In this document: positions 48,301 through 58,901 of the stretch, piece by piece
Layout: each line of letters opens with the position of its first letter
Position numbering within the stretch: the first letter of the stretch is position 1
Assembly: GCA_903813345.2 (NCBI GenBank)
Contig: CAIIXF020000009.1
Span: 16,825,759-16,889,758 of the forward strand
Length of the DNA stretch: 64,000 bases
Source: Owenia fusiformis
Taxonomy: Eukaryota; Annelida; Polychaeta; Sabellida; Oweniidae
Direction of reading: 5' to 3'
Notes under the pieces: generated by a model
Databases searched by the model: none
Told to the model about the DNA's origin: nothing
Seen by the model: only the letters and a program-made list of their open reading frames with translations
Translations under genes and position numbers: made by a program

Positions 48301-51300
48301 GGACGACTGAGAAAACTTGTGAAATAGCAAAAAGAGACGATTTGACCTAGTTCTTGACCTTTGACCTAGATAAACATTTGACCTAATTTCCCAGAAACTA
48401 GAACTCATTACCTAGTTGACTATGTTAGCAGATTTTAAAAAGTCCCTCTAGTTGCTGAGAAAACGCGGAAAGAAAGAAAAATAATAATAATAATAATAAT
48501 AATAAGAAAACTGGCAAAAGCAATAGACTCCAGATGAAATCTGGAGTCTAATAAGAATACTGGCAAAAACAATAGACTCCAGATTTTCAATCTGGAGTCT
48601 AATAAAATATCAAATATGGAAAATATGGGCCTTCTACTTGAACATGAGTTTGAATCTTACATGTTTGGGTGAACATTGATTTTCCCCTCTTGGCGATCTT
48701 TTGAAAACAAAGCCAATTCTTAGAGTTCAACATGACACAACAGACTGCAGACATTGCAATATATGTCACTTTGAGCTTATTCCCAAACCAGATGGATTTC
48801 ATTAATCAATATGTATCTTTGCTAGCTAGCTACTGGGATACTGTAATGTATTAGCCTGAAATATTCTTTACATGTGTATTAATGCCCATGGTTATACAAA
48901 GATTACTTAAGGCTGATAAATCATTACTGTCTCCCAATGGCTAGCTTGCAAAGAAACATATTGATAACGTTTCATCTACAGGAATGCTTTAGGCAACTAA
49001 TATAGAAGAGCACTCAACATTGTTCCCTTTTCCAATAAAAGTTCACAAGGCACAATCATCCTGACATTTGAAAGTATATTTGTTAACGGATATGAGAAGT
49101 GAGACCTATTTATCTTTACAAAGACATTATTGTCTAATGTCTTTTAATTGATTGCCTATTGGTATTAACAGGTATTAACAACATAATCATGGTCTTACTG
49201 AGGTTGGAACCCTCAGGATTGGAACCTATGAAACTATAAAAAATACTGGTGAGAGGAAGCCAATTATTGTGCAGATTCAAAATATGAAACATGATACAGT
49301 AATTTAATTCCTCGTAAGTTCATATTCTAACTAGAATGTATAAGTCTATAATATTCTGATAGCTGTTGAAAATGTTATATTATATTATTTGTTCAAGAGC
49401 TTTTAGTTTTATTATCCCATTGTAAACACAATTTAAAGGAATTATCAAAGAATTCAATTAATTTCAATATTATTTATTTTTGGTGGTAGACAGAAAATGT
49501 CAATATATTATTGATGAAATTTGTTTCTACAATGATCACGAGCAGCTTTCAGTTGTTTAAGTGTAAGGACAAATATTTACAATAGTCACTTGTATGAATG
49601 TGCCAGTTTCTGTTAGATCTCTGGTTTTACATGTATACAGTCCATGGTTGCTAGGTCCAAGTATTTCATTATATCATGTCAGAGGAAATATCAAACAAGA
49701 ACTTTAAAAAAGTTGAACTCCCCCATATTTTTAAAATTTAAATTTAGAATTACCAAAGATTAATTTGAAGATAAATACACACTTGTCAATTATTGAGTAG
49801 AAGTTTTGATTTGATAACATATTGCATTTCGCACAAATACAATATTTGTCAACATAGCGAGATAAGTGGGTCAATAAATAGGATTCCATTTTGAACACCT
49901 CCAATGACACAATTACCTTTAAAATGATAACATCACATCGCCCTTGTCTCTGAATGATCTTTATGTAAATGTATCTCTTGATTTGTTAATTACCTTTGTT
50001 TGGCCTTCTCTTTTAACTGTATGTGGACCTCATCAGCAGTTGTGTTAGCCTTGTCACTGAAGGTTCTCTGGATAGGGTCCATCCAGTTTGGATATTCACT
50101 GTCATGGCGCTCTCGGAAAACTTTGAAGAAGTCTGCGAAACTTATAACTGCTCTTTGTCCAAGTCCCAATCGATTCATAAGGCGACCAAACACAACTTGG
50201 TTCAGTGGGCGGCCAATTAGAGTTACTACGATTCTGGAGAGTGCCTCTCTGTAAAGGAAAACAAAATTGATTTTAAAGTATTTTTATTGTATTACTATTA
50301 TAATTTTCTTTATATTGGGTTTCTGGTCTGGTTTACTGGTCCTTATGTATGAATTTATAACCTTATTGTGCCTTATTATGCTTGAATTTATAACCTTATT
50401 GAAAATCATCACAATGGTAACTGTCTTACCGGCTGCAGTTGCCCTTGCCTTCAGGGTCATTGTCTTTAAAGCGCTTCCTCAGTTCAAAGTAGTGGTGGTT
50501 TGCTTTGTCCTTCAACACAGATTCCAGCTGCAAGAGAATGGGGAAATGTAACTACTCTCATCTGTATGGAGCATTCAAACATATATCAATAATATGACAC
50601 ATTGTATGCAAGCAAAAGCCAAATATCATAGATAATGTATGTCACTTTACCATTTTACTCATTTTTACAATAATGATTATAATTCACTTTTCATTTGTCC
50701 ATCATTTTGGCAGTATCAAATATGCTTGTAATTTCGGGTACAAGAAACCCCATAAAATCATATTGACTGATCAACTAACCTCATCAATCTCTAGTCTTGC
50801 TTGGGCTGAAGCTGTAGACATTCTGCTAGCAGCTCTAGAGGCAACATCACTCCTACTGGTGGCTGGCACACCTGCAATATTAATACACATTATCATACAG
50901 TTCTAGAGGCAACATCACTCCTACTGGTGGCTGGCACACCTGCAATATTAATACACATTATCATACAGTTCTAGAGGCAACATCACTCCTACTGGTGGCT
51001 GGCACACCTGCAATATTAATACACATTATCATACAGTTCTAGAGGCAACATCACTCCTACTGGTGGCTGGCACACCTGCAACATTAATACACATTATCAT
51101 ACAGTTCTAGAGGCAACATCACTCCTACTGGTGGCTGGCACACCTGCAATATTAATACACATTATCATACAGTTCTAGAGGCAACATCACTCCTACTGGT
51201 GGCTGGCACACCTGCAACATTAATACACATTATCATACAGTTCTAGAGGCAACATCACTCCTACTGGTGGCTGGCACACCTGCAACATTAATACACATTA

Positions 51301-54300
51301 TCGTACAGTTCTAGAGGCAACATCACTCCTACTGGTGGCTGGCACACCTGCAACATTAATACACATTATCATACAGTTCTAGAGGCAACATCACTCCTAC
51401 TGGTGGCTGGCACACCTGCAATATTAATACACATTATCATACAGTTCTAGAGGCAACATCACTCCTACTGGTGGCTGGCACACCTGCAACATTAATACAC
51501 ATTATCATACAGTTCTAGAGGCAACATCACTCCTACTGGTGGCTGGCACACCTGCAACATTAATACACATTATCATACAGTTCTAGAGGCAACATCACTC
51601 CTACTGGTGGCTGGCACACCTGCAACATTAATACACATTATCATACAGCTCTCCTTCAGGTGTTAACACCATGCTTCTCCTATTTATTATTCTATTTTAT
51701 TTTCCATTATATTCAAAGGTTTGTCTTTTTGCACTAATGGAGAGAAAAATAAATGGTAAGTGTGCATTTTAATTTTTTTTATTCCTTTTTTATTGAAGTA
51801 ACTTGGACGATCTAAATAAGAATTATTGAAATATACTTAGTAAAAATGTGTGACATTTTAAAAGAATGATTGTACTTCAAATTAGTCACTTGAGATGTTT
51901 TTCAATTATGTTTTCAATAGCAATTGCCTTTGTAACTTTATGATTATATTGACCATAAGGATTAATTTCCTGATGAAATGTTCAACAAATATTGAAAGAA
52001 AGCTTATGCTACTTCTAATACAGTACAATGTATGTGCATCCAGCTATCTATTTTGCTCTTAACAAAACCTTGAATCTCAACCGCATTGGTTCGTCTTGTT
52101 TTATGTTCGGGATTGAGGAATAGCATGAAATAATATTCATTTAAAAAGCCATTTGGATCCAACACTGGGCAATGGCTGTATCAAATGTGGTCACTAAAAT
52201 TCAATTAATCTCAAAGATTACTATTACTGAGACCTTATTTGAAATAATTAGATTATTGATTATATGGTAGTTTCAGTGAGAGTATTTGTTTTAGATATTT
52301 GCCAAGCTTCTAACATAATTGATGCACTAGTAACTGATAAATGTCAAAAGTCAGGACTGCTAAAGTTTTTGCCGTAATGAAAAGGTAATGAAAGTACAAT
52401 TTTTTATGAGATGAGAAATGATATTTTGTTTAATTAAGTATTTCTTATTATTTATAAATCACTTTTTTCTCTGGAATATAACTCATGACTGAGATAGGAA
52501 AGGAACTTTAAGTAGTATATATGATTCTACCATGAAATGGGTTCATATTAAATGGAAATCAATGTCACTGACAACTGTCTCTATCCAATGTGATGCAACA
52601 ATGGCAAATCAATGACTTCAGGTTAGACTGTTAGGGGTGATTTCAAAGATTTGCATAGGTTATCGCAAACAATTTCAGACAGTTATATCTTGGATTAAGA
52701 CTATTTTCTGACTATGAAGACAGGTATATCTTTTAGATCCATTCACTATCTCAAAGAAAATTATATACAGTGATAATAAAGTCAAACAGACTTGGAAATA
52801 TAACTAGCAATCAACCCATCAACACACTTTTCCAAAGATGTTGACCCATTTTCACCAAAAATCAACTAAAATTAGTGTTCCCCATGTCATTTCTCCATTG
52901 AAAAGTCTCATGCAATCCATTGGTTTCAACTTTTCCTTTTATGAAATAGAACATGTCTCAAAACACATTCTAATTATGCATTCAACAATATAATATAAAA
53001 GGTTGCATTTTTGGTGAAAATTAGGTCAACATTTTTGTATGTTGATTGGTCCATTGCCCCTTTAACTTAGGTCTGATTAACTAAATCATAATTATATCCA
53101 CTTTTCTTGAATATGACAGATGGGTCTAAAAGATACACCCATGTTCATGATCAGAAAATATTCAATATTCAAGTTAGAAACATGTGAAATTGTTTGAGAT
53201 AACCTATGTGCTCCTTTAACATTATTATCATGCATGGTCATAATAAGGGAACATTGAGAGAAATCTTACATTCTATTTAAATATTTTGCATCAATTCATG
53301 CAAATAGTTTTTCATGAAAGTACATATTTTTATTGTTATTTATTATCAAAAAGTTGGACATTCTGAGACATACCCTTAAATGATATAATGGTGTAGTGTT
53401 ATCAATCCAATGCTTGTTTAGTAAATGGCTTATAGCTTATTGTCTTAGTGATAGGACAAGGGGATATAAACTTTGAATAACACGTCTCCACAATTTTGGG
53501 TTCAAAGTGATTCTATATGTATATGTTAAAATGATCTTGGTTCAAAACAATTTAATAACAGTTTACAGTTCCAGGTTTATACATCTAAGTGAACGAAAAC
53601 CATTTAAAAGTCTTACATAAATCTGATTGATTACTTTGCTATCATTGTCATTTTTATGCTAAACAAATGTAAGACTTCAAAGTTTTAACATTGGATTGTT
53701 TTAAGTAACAGAACCAACATTTTACAAGTTATTTCACACTCCACCTTTTATTGTTATGACTTGTTCTCTTGTTTTCATGACCAATACCAAAGGAATTGAA
53801 ATTCAGAGTTTTTTATTCCTTAAAGTTTCAAGTTTAATAAAATACAATAAGATATTTTTATATTCAATAGTTTTTCAAATGGGCAAACATGGTTCACATT
53901 TTAATTTCTTCTTCTTTCAGATTAAAATCTTAAAATATTTTTCATGTTTACTTTCTTTATAAATAAAAAAACTCATTTAACCCTAAAATGCTGTTTAAGT
54001 GGTTAGCTACATTACTTGTAACAATTCAATTTTATTTATTCTTTTTTAATACATTTTGAATGAAAGAAAAAAGACTTTTTTCATAGACCAAACTTAACAA
54101 TAGAAAACGAATAATATATTTACCGAACACTGGTAGTCTAGTTTTACTTGGGTCCCCCTGTGTGACCTCTACCCCCTCAGGTATAGCATCGGCATATCCT
54201 GTTGTAGAAAAATGTGGAATACGATTTTGTGATGACATCCTCCCGGTGGAACTATGTGACTTTCTGGGTGATTGTAGAGATTTGGGGTATTCTACTTCAT

Positions 54301-54508
54301 TAGCCATAGAACGGCCAGAGGCAGACACCCCACGATTCTGTGAAACAAGTCCCATTTCGGATCCTGGCCTTGGAGTTGTGATAGCCATTGCTTGTATATC
54401 CAATCTCTCAGGGTTTCCCAATCTGCTAAGAGGGTGTTGTATTTCTATTCCTACCCGTTTCAGACTCATCTGAGTGCCGGGTCGGCTCTGTATACCGACT
54501 TGCGACAT
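39385..54508 (-). CDS. EFCAB6: EFCAB6-like multi-EF-hand protein, 13 coding exons
   Basis: Exons in transcript order: 54508-54124, 50871-50780, 50527-50430, 50248-49994, 43755-43618, 43427-43300, 43168-42820, 42643-42359, 41893-41615, 41360-41117, 40962-40790, 40639-40468, 39645-39385. Every junction keeps frame; total 952 aa. A Ser/Pro-rich N-terminus (about 1-160) is followed by about seven EF-hand-pair regions to the C-terminus. Recognisable blocks include DDEFDRLWKRYDPTNSG (exons 5-6) and the final LRRAFKKLDKINSGYLS. Most loops lack some calcium ligands; LDKINSGYLSVPEF and MDPYKTCYISKDEF keep the loop-end Glu. EFCAB6 (DJBP) is known as a DJ-1/androgen-receptor partner and as a doublet-microtubule inner protein of cilia and sperm. 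Human EFCAB6 is about 1500 aa; this copy aligns with its C-terminal part and lacks the first EF-hand repeats. Intron 1 (3.2 kb) and intron 4 (6.2 kb) hold tandem repeats. The start ATG has A at -3; an upstream non-coding exon cannot be excluded. Confidence 0.88.
39790..40375. mobile_element. Foldback in EFCAB6 last intron
   Basis: Multiple forward and inverted copies of cgtaactttacgaa-type text, with outer text around TTAACAGAAC on both sides. Boundaries are uncertain. Confidence 0.5.
44235..44400 (+). repeat. Low-complexity GGAAGGATAGAATA tract
   Basis: Purine-rich simple repeats. The Ser/Leu/Phe-rich minus-strand frames over it are artefacts. Confidence 0.8.
44455..48430. repeat. Satellite-like tandem array, unit ~477 bp
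   Basis: Units recur at the ccataactt...ccggaagtcggatc block near 44491, 44970, 45447, 46559, 46979, 47110 (short), 47586 and 48061. Each carries gacctagattttgacctag and cacttttaggatttg-like text. Some units are truncated or fused. The array fills most of EFCAB6 intron 4. Minus-strand frames with LGQNLGQIHSFSLF recur because the unit recurs. Confidence 0.85.
48484..48602. repeat. (AAT)n tract and two AGACTCCAGAT hairpins
   Basis: An AATAATAAT run is followed by two hairpins with stem AGACTCCAGAT/ATCTGGAGTCT and loops gaa and tttca. Related text agactccagat recurs at 44184 and 45898, the left edges of the satellite region. Confidence 0.7.
48603..49993. other. EFCAB6 intron 4 remainder, nothing recognised
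   Basis: AT-rich. No EF-hand-like exon seen; the flanking exons join in frame without one. Confidence 0.45.
50833..51648 (-). repeat. 12 tandem copies of a 68 bp unit containing a splice acceptor
   Basis: Exactly twelve 68 bp units. On the minus strand each contains an intron end (TATTAAT...TGCAG), the acceptor, and the first ~39 nt of EFCAB6 exon 2. Only the unit at 50833-50900 joins the rest of the exon. Units differ at a few sites (aatatt/aacatt, tcata/tcgta). Confidence 0.95.
51649..52644. other. EFCAB6 intron 1, nothing recognised
   Basis: AT-rich, no repeat partner noticed. Confidence 0.4.
52645..53217. mobile_element. ~570 bp foldback MITE, AAAGGAGCACGTA family
   Basis: Shares GGTTATCGCAAACAATTTCAG, split here as two shorter matches, with 15259-15669, and closes with GAGATAACCTATGTGCTCCTTT. 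The left terminal bases are lost. Lies in EFCAB6 intron 1. Confidence 0.7.
53218..54123. other. EFCAB6 intron 1 proximal part, nothing recognised
   Basis: AT-rich; one 68-codon plus-strand frame without domain. Confidence 0.4.
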
Positions 54509-56381
54509 TTTGATGGATAAAAAGAAAAAAAGTTGCTGTTTCTTGCTTTATTGATGTACCGTTTGTGTAAATTTCTTCTGTACATGTGCCTTGCTTACTC
54601 TGCAAACATATTGTGTTGTCTTTAGCAACGTGTCCTAGCAACCTCTGTCACCATGTTCCTAATATGGTTATCAATGGGCGGAGCTTAGAAAATTTTACTG
54701 TTTTCCTAAGCTGCTTACTGGAGTTATGACTGGCTGTCTCATTGGCTGAAAATATATTGAGAACACTAAGTAGATTAAAACTATTGTTGTCATACCTTCA
54801 GATCTATAAAATACCTATTATCAACAATTTTTATTTTCAATAGAATTCTGAAATATTTTACAACTAAAACTGGCATAAGTAGAAGCTTGTTGTATAATTA
54901 TAGAATAATCTTTAACTAGATGAGGTCAAAGTTTAATGTTTTCTGATGAAATGTAGGAATTATAAAACTCAAAAGACAATGAAGATGGTGCTAATTGTAT
55001 GTTATTATTTTGTGTTATTATAAGTTAAGTAAATAAACACAAAAATAAAATTCAAAGTACATGAGCTTATCCTCAGTGACCAGTACCATCAGTACAACAT
55101 GATGATATAAGTACGGAACAGAACAATTATAGAAAATAAATTCATTATTAAAGTACTCAATAATTATTCAAACAATTTCATTTTAAAAACAATCATGCTT
55201 AAAAAACTAGCAAACACCTTTCAAACAGTGTGATCATCGAGATATACACTGTATCTAGCAGAGGAAAGTGTCATAAACATTTACTTAAATACATCAATGC
55301 TGGAAGATTGAACCCAAATTAAAAATAACAAAAAATATTATAGACTTTCCGGTGACATCTATTTTACCATAAATTACAATTTACTAGTACCCTGGTCCAG
55401 TATGTAATTAGTAATAATATGATAGTGAATTATAATTTGAAATATTTACTATCTATTCTATCCTTCTATGCAGAAGCTTTCTTGGTAAAATATCAATATA
55501 AAGTACTGAAACTTGAACATTTCCTTCATTCATTATGGACTATTTTGAGATAATAGTTATTAGTATATGATGTGGGAAGCACACAAAGTTAAATATTTAT
55601 TGGGAGGATGCATTGAATTCGTTGCATTTACAACTATGTGAAGTGGGGTGTATGAATCCAGACGTCAGGTTTCAATGCACATTTAGCTACTAAAGCATTC
55701 TATAGGCACTTTTAAATGGCTTTGTTCAAATAAAATTCTTTTCACAATCAATGATACCTTTGAAGCAAAAATGTGAGCCCTCAGTAATGATGTACATGTA
55801 TAAGGAGGGTTTGAGCTAAGGTCATTGCCAGGTTAAGTTTGAAAAGGACCAATTTTTTCACTAGGTATATAGGAAAAGAACATGGCAAGTGGTCTGTTAT
55901 GCCATTTTGAGCAGCTGCTCCATGACTCAGAACCTTAGCTTAACCCCTGTGTATAATTAGTAAGCACCCATGTTACCTAGTCCTGAACTATATCTAAAAC
56001 TTAAGTTTTTGTTATTCAAGGCCAAGATTCCATTAGTATAATGCAAGGACAACTTCTAATTGATGTATTTAATTTGTTAATTAATTTTTATAATCATCTT
56101 AACTTGAGTGGTGTAGGGTACCCAGGGGCCTTTGATTTGTTCTGAAATCTGAAAACTGAAAACTAAAACTAAATCTTTAAAAAGGAATTTAATCTTGAAT
56201 TTTTATTTGAAATAAATTGAGTATCTACCACTCACTTGTTTTTATTAAACTTTTATTCTGGTATCCCCCATGCCCAACAAAATCCTGACACCAAAAATTA
56301 TAATATTTGCACTGTACTAAAAACAGAATGAAACAAACTCATTTTTATTACTAAGAACTACTAAGACAAAACTGTATTGAT
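54509..56381. other. EFCAB6 upstream and intergenic region
   Basis: Just upstream of the EFCAB6 start, TAGCAAC occurs twice (54623-54629 and 54636-54642), half sites of the RFX X-box type. 55503-55618 is the second copy of the dispersed repeat at 741-850. The rest is AT-rich without exons. Confidence 0.45.
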
Positions 56382-57027
56382 AAAGGTCCATGTGCAGTAT
56401 GGCAAGTGATTTTAGACAATCTTTCACCATGAGTACTTTCTGGGTATAAATACAGTGGTTTTTATTAAAACAATGTTTTCATTCAAGTGAAGTGCCCATG
56501 ATGATAAAAACGTCAATTATACAATTCGAAAAATTATGAATAGGAACCCCATGTCAACATTTTTTTCAAAATGTTGAACCCATTTACTCAAAAGAGGATC
56601 TCATTTTTCTGATTTTTATTGCATGAAAAGATTATTCATAAAGGGGTCTAAAACTTCTTCAAAATTAGAATGGTATTGGAAGTCTAGTTTTGGAGATATC
56701 AATTTTCTATGACCAAAATCATGCTGAAAACAATGGATAGCACGAGTTTTCCCTATGGGAAAATTACATGAGATACATGGTTTTTAACTTTAACTCATTT
56801 CAATACCCATATCCTTTTCAGAAGTTGTTAATATAGTTTAGAAGAAACTTTCGGTGTGGTTAAATTGAGAAAAACAAGATCCTCTTTTTAGAAAATAAGC
56901 CTAACATTTTTTAAAAAGTGCCAAGGTGGGGTCCTTTAATAAAAACCACTGTATTTATGGCCAGAAAGTACTCATGGTGAAAGATATGACTGTCTAAAAT
57001 CACTTGCCATACTGTACATGGGCCTTT
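56382..57027. mobile_element. 646 bp foldback MITE, AAAGGTCCATGTGCAGT family
   Basis: Ends AAAGGTCCATGTGCAGTATG and CATACTGTACATGGGCCTTT are inverted, with arms of ~95 bp and a second inner inverted pair. TA or TTAA-like bases flank it. It lies about 260 bp upstream of the UGT start. Confidence 0.78.
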
Positions 57028-57286
57028 AAGTAAATATTCACGTTATTTATTAGCCATATAAATATACAATGTGATTTGTTATGTGTGTGCTTAAGTACCA
57101 CTCTTAAATATCAGTTATAAACAAATGTTTATACTGAGTCACTGTTAGGCCACAATGAATCCTTACAAAGAATCTAGAATGAAAACGGATGAAAACAAAG
57201 AATGCTATTTTTACAAATCAGTGTTTTAAGGTTATTTGTGTTTGCACGATATTGGAATAAGAAGCTACATGTGTAGCACATTCAAC

Positions 57287-58876
57287 ATGGCTAAGCTAAC
57301 ACTGGCTGTGCAGCAAGTGCATATGTTGAAGATAATCATATTATGTTGCGCTATACATAACACAAATTCAGCTAAAATATTAACATATCCATATGCTCAA
57401 GGATTTAACTCAAGAATGATGAACATGGAGAAAATGGCAGTCATATTGTCAGAAAATAGTCATGATGTGTCCATCATTTCAAGTAGCAAGTACAAGGCAG
57501 TAGAAAGACCCATTAAGGATATAACAGTGTATCAATTCTCTGTACCTAATGACACCATGCTGCTTACAGATCAGGCAGTATTAAACACAATTCTTGATGA
57601 GGGTGTCAGTCCTCTGGAGGTTATGAATGTAATAGGGAAGTTGCACGTCACATTCTGTGAAGGGTTACTAATAGACAAAGCTTTACTGGATACATTGAAG
57701 AGATCAAACTTTGATATGCTTATAATGGATGTTGCAGAGCCAAATGCGTGGATACTTGCTCACTATTTAGATGTACCTATTGTTTTGTATGCAAATGAGG
57801 GAGCGTATACTGATGTACCTTTTGGAGGACTAGGTCAAGTAGTGCCATACTCTTTTGTCCCCCATACATTTTCCCCATTTTCTGATGAAATGAACATATG
57901 GGAACGGTTTCAGAATGTTTTGTTAAATGTTGGGATTCAACTGTACGTCTGGAAGACATTTTCCTCAATAAGTAAAATCAGGAACAAGTATAACATTAAT
58001 GTGACTGTCGATATTTCTGAGCAGAATATACAGAGTACTGCACTGATTTTAAGTAATGATCATTTTGCATTTGACTACCCTCGACCTCTTCTGCCAAACC
58101 ATATTTACATTGGAGGTTTGTACTATTCACCTCCTAAATCTTTACCAGACCACATGGAGGCCCTAATGCAAAACTCGGGAGAAAAAGGAGTGATCATTGT
58201 AGCATTTGGGTCAACTCAGCATCAAATGTTAAATATAAAGCTCATTGAAATAATGGCTGAAGTATTTGCTGCTTTACCTCAAACAGTCATCTGGAAATAC
58301 AGTGGTGCCTCTTTGAAAAGATTGGGAGAAAATACACATGTGTTTTCTTGGATTCCTCAAAATGATTTAGTCGGTCATCAAAAAACAAAATTGTTTGTGA
58401 CACACTGTGGTGTGAGTTCTACTTACGAGAGCCTGTTACATGGAGTACCTGTTGTTGCTATACCGATTGGAGTTGATCAATTCCATCATGCATTACAGCT
58501 GACTAACAGAGCCAAAACAGGAGTACAAATAAAAAAGGATTTCACGAATGAAGAACTTAAAAGCAGCATAACATCAGTGCTTGGAAATGACACATATTTG
58601 AAGAATGCTAAATATGTGTCTGAACTGATGCATGATAATCCCATACCACCCAAGGACACATTATTATACTGGATTGATTATGTTGCTAGACATAAAGGTG
58701 CAGACCATCTCAAATCTAAAGGAATGAACCAACTCAACATTTTACAGTATTTCTTATTGGACATTGTAGGCTTCATTATATTGGTCATGTTTAGTTTCTT
58801 AAGCTTGATATTCTTTTTCTGTAAGTTGTGCATATGTAAGTATTGCAACTTCAGGAAGAAGCAAAAGAGTGACTAA
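57287..58876 (+). CDS. Membrane UDP-glycosyltransferase (GT1/UGT family), single exon
   Basis: UGTs transfer sugar from a UDP-sugar to small lipophilic acceptors in the ER lumen. The frame is open from ATG 57236 (546 codons). The Met at 57287 (strong AACATGG context) gives 529 aa, the usual length, with a signal peptide ending about residue 29. Numbers below count from 57236. The 44-residue UGT signature lies at 372-415 (WIPQNDLVGHQKTK... to ...GVDQ). A C-terminal membrane helix (about 506-531) and a short basic tail end in KQKSD, a K-x-K-x-x ER retrieval signal. Asp165 matches the catalytic-dyad Asp. Two oddities: the usual catalytic His (SHW/SHF position) is Arg60 in NSRMM, and the signature has THCG instead of THGG. 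There are no introns, unlike the other genes here. A polyadenylation signal lies 20 bp after the stop. Sugar donor and acceptor cannot be deduced. Confidence 0.92.
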   Translation: MAKLTLAVQQVHMLKIIILCCAIHNTNSAKILTYPYAQGFNSRMMNMEKMAVILSENSHDVSIISSSKYKAVERPIKDITVYQFSVPNDTMLLTDQAVLNTILDEGVSPLEVMNVIGKLHVTFCEGLLIDKALLDTLKRSNFDMLIMDVAEPNAWILAHYLDVPIVLYANEGAYTDVPFGGLGQVVPYSFVPHTFSPFSDEMNIWERFQNVLLNVGIQLYVWKTFSSISKIRNKYNINVTVDISEQNIQSTALILSNDHFAFDYPRPLLPNHIYIGGLYYSPPKSLPDHMEALMQNSGEKGVIIVAFGSTQHQMLNIKLIEIMAEVFAALPQTVIWKYSGASLKRLGENTHVFSWIPQNDLVGHQKTKLFVTHCGVSSTYESLLHGVPVVAIPIGVDQFHHALQLTNRAKTGVQIKKDFTNEELKSSITSVLGNDTYLKNAKYVSELMHDNPIPPKDTLLYWIDYVARHKGADHLKSKGMNQLNILQYFLLDIVGFIILVMFSFLSLIFFFCKLCICKYCNFRKKQKSD

Positions 58877-58895
58877 TGGCTGGTTGCTAGTGGAT

Positions 58896-58901
58896 AATAA
58901 A
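58896..58901 (+). promoter_or_regulatory. AATAAA polyadenylation signal of the UGT gene
   Basis: Canonical hexamer 20 bp after the TAA stop at 58874-58876, giving a very short 3' UTR. Confidence 0.6.

Noticed and set aside
48599-48802. Extra EFCAB6 exon in intron 4
   Set aside because: No EF-hand pattern or suitable splice sites, and exons 4 and 5 already join in the correct phase to give a continuous family match.
50833-51648. CRISPR-like array (regular 68 bp spacing)
   Set aside because: The whole unit repeats with no unique spacers, and it lies in an animal gene and contains an exon start.
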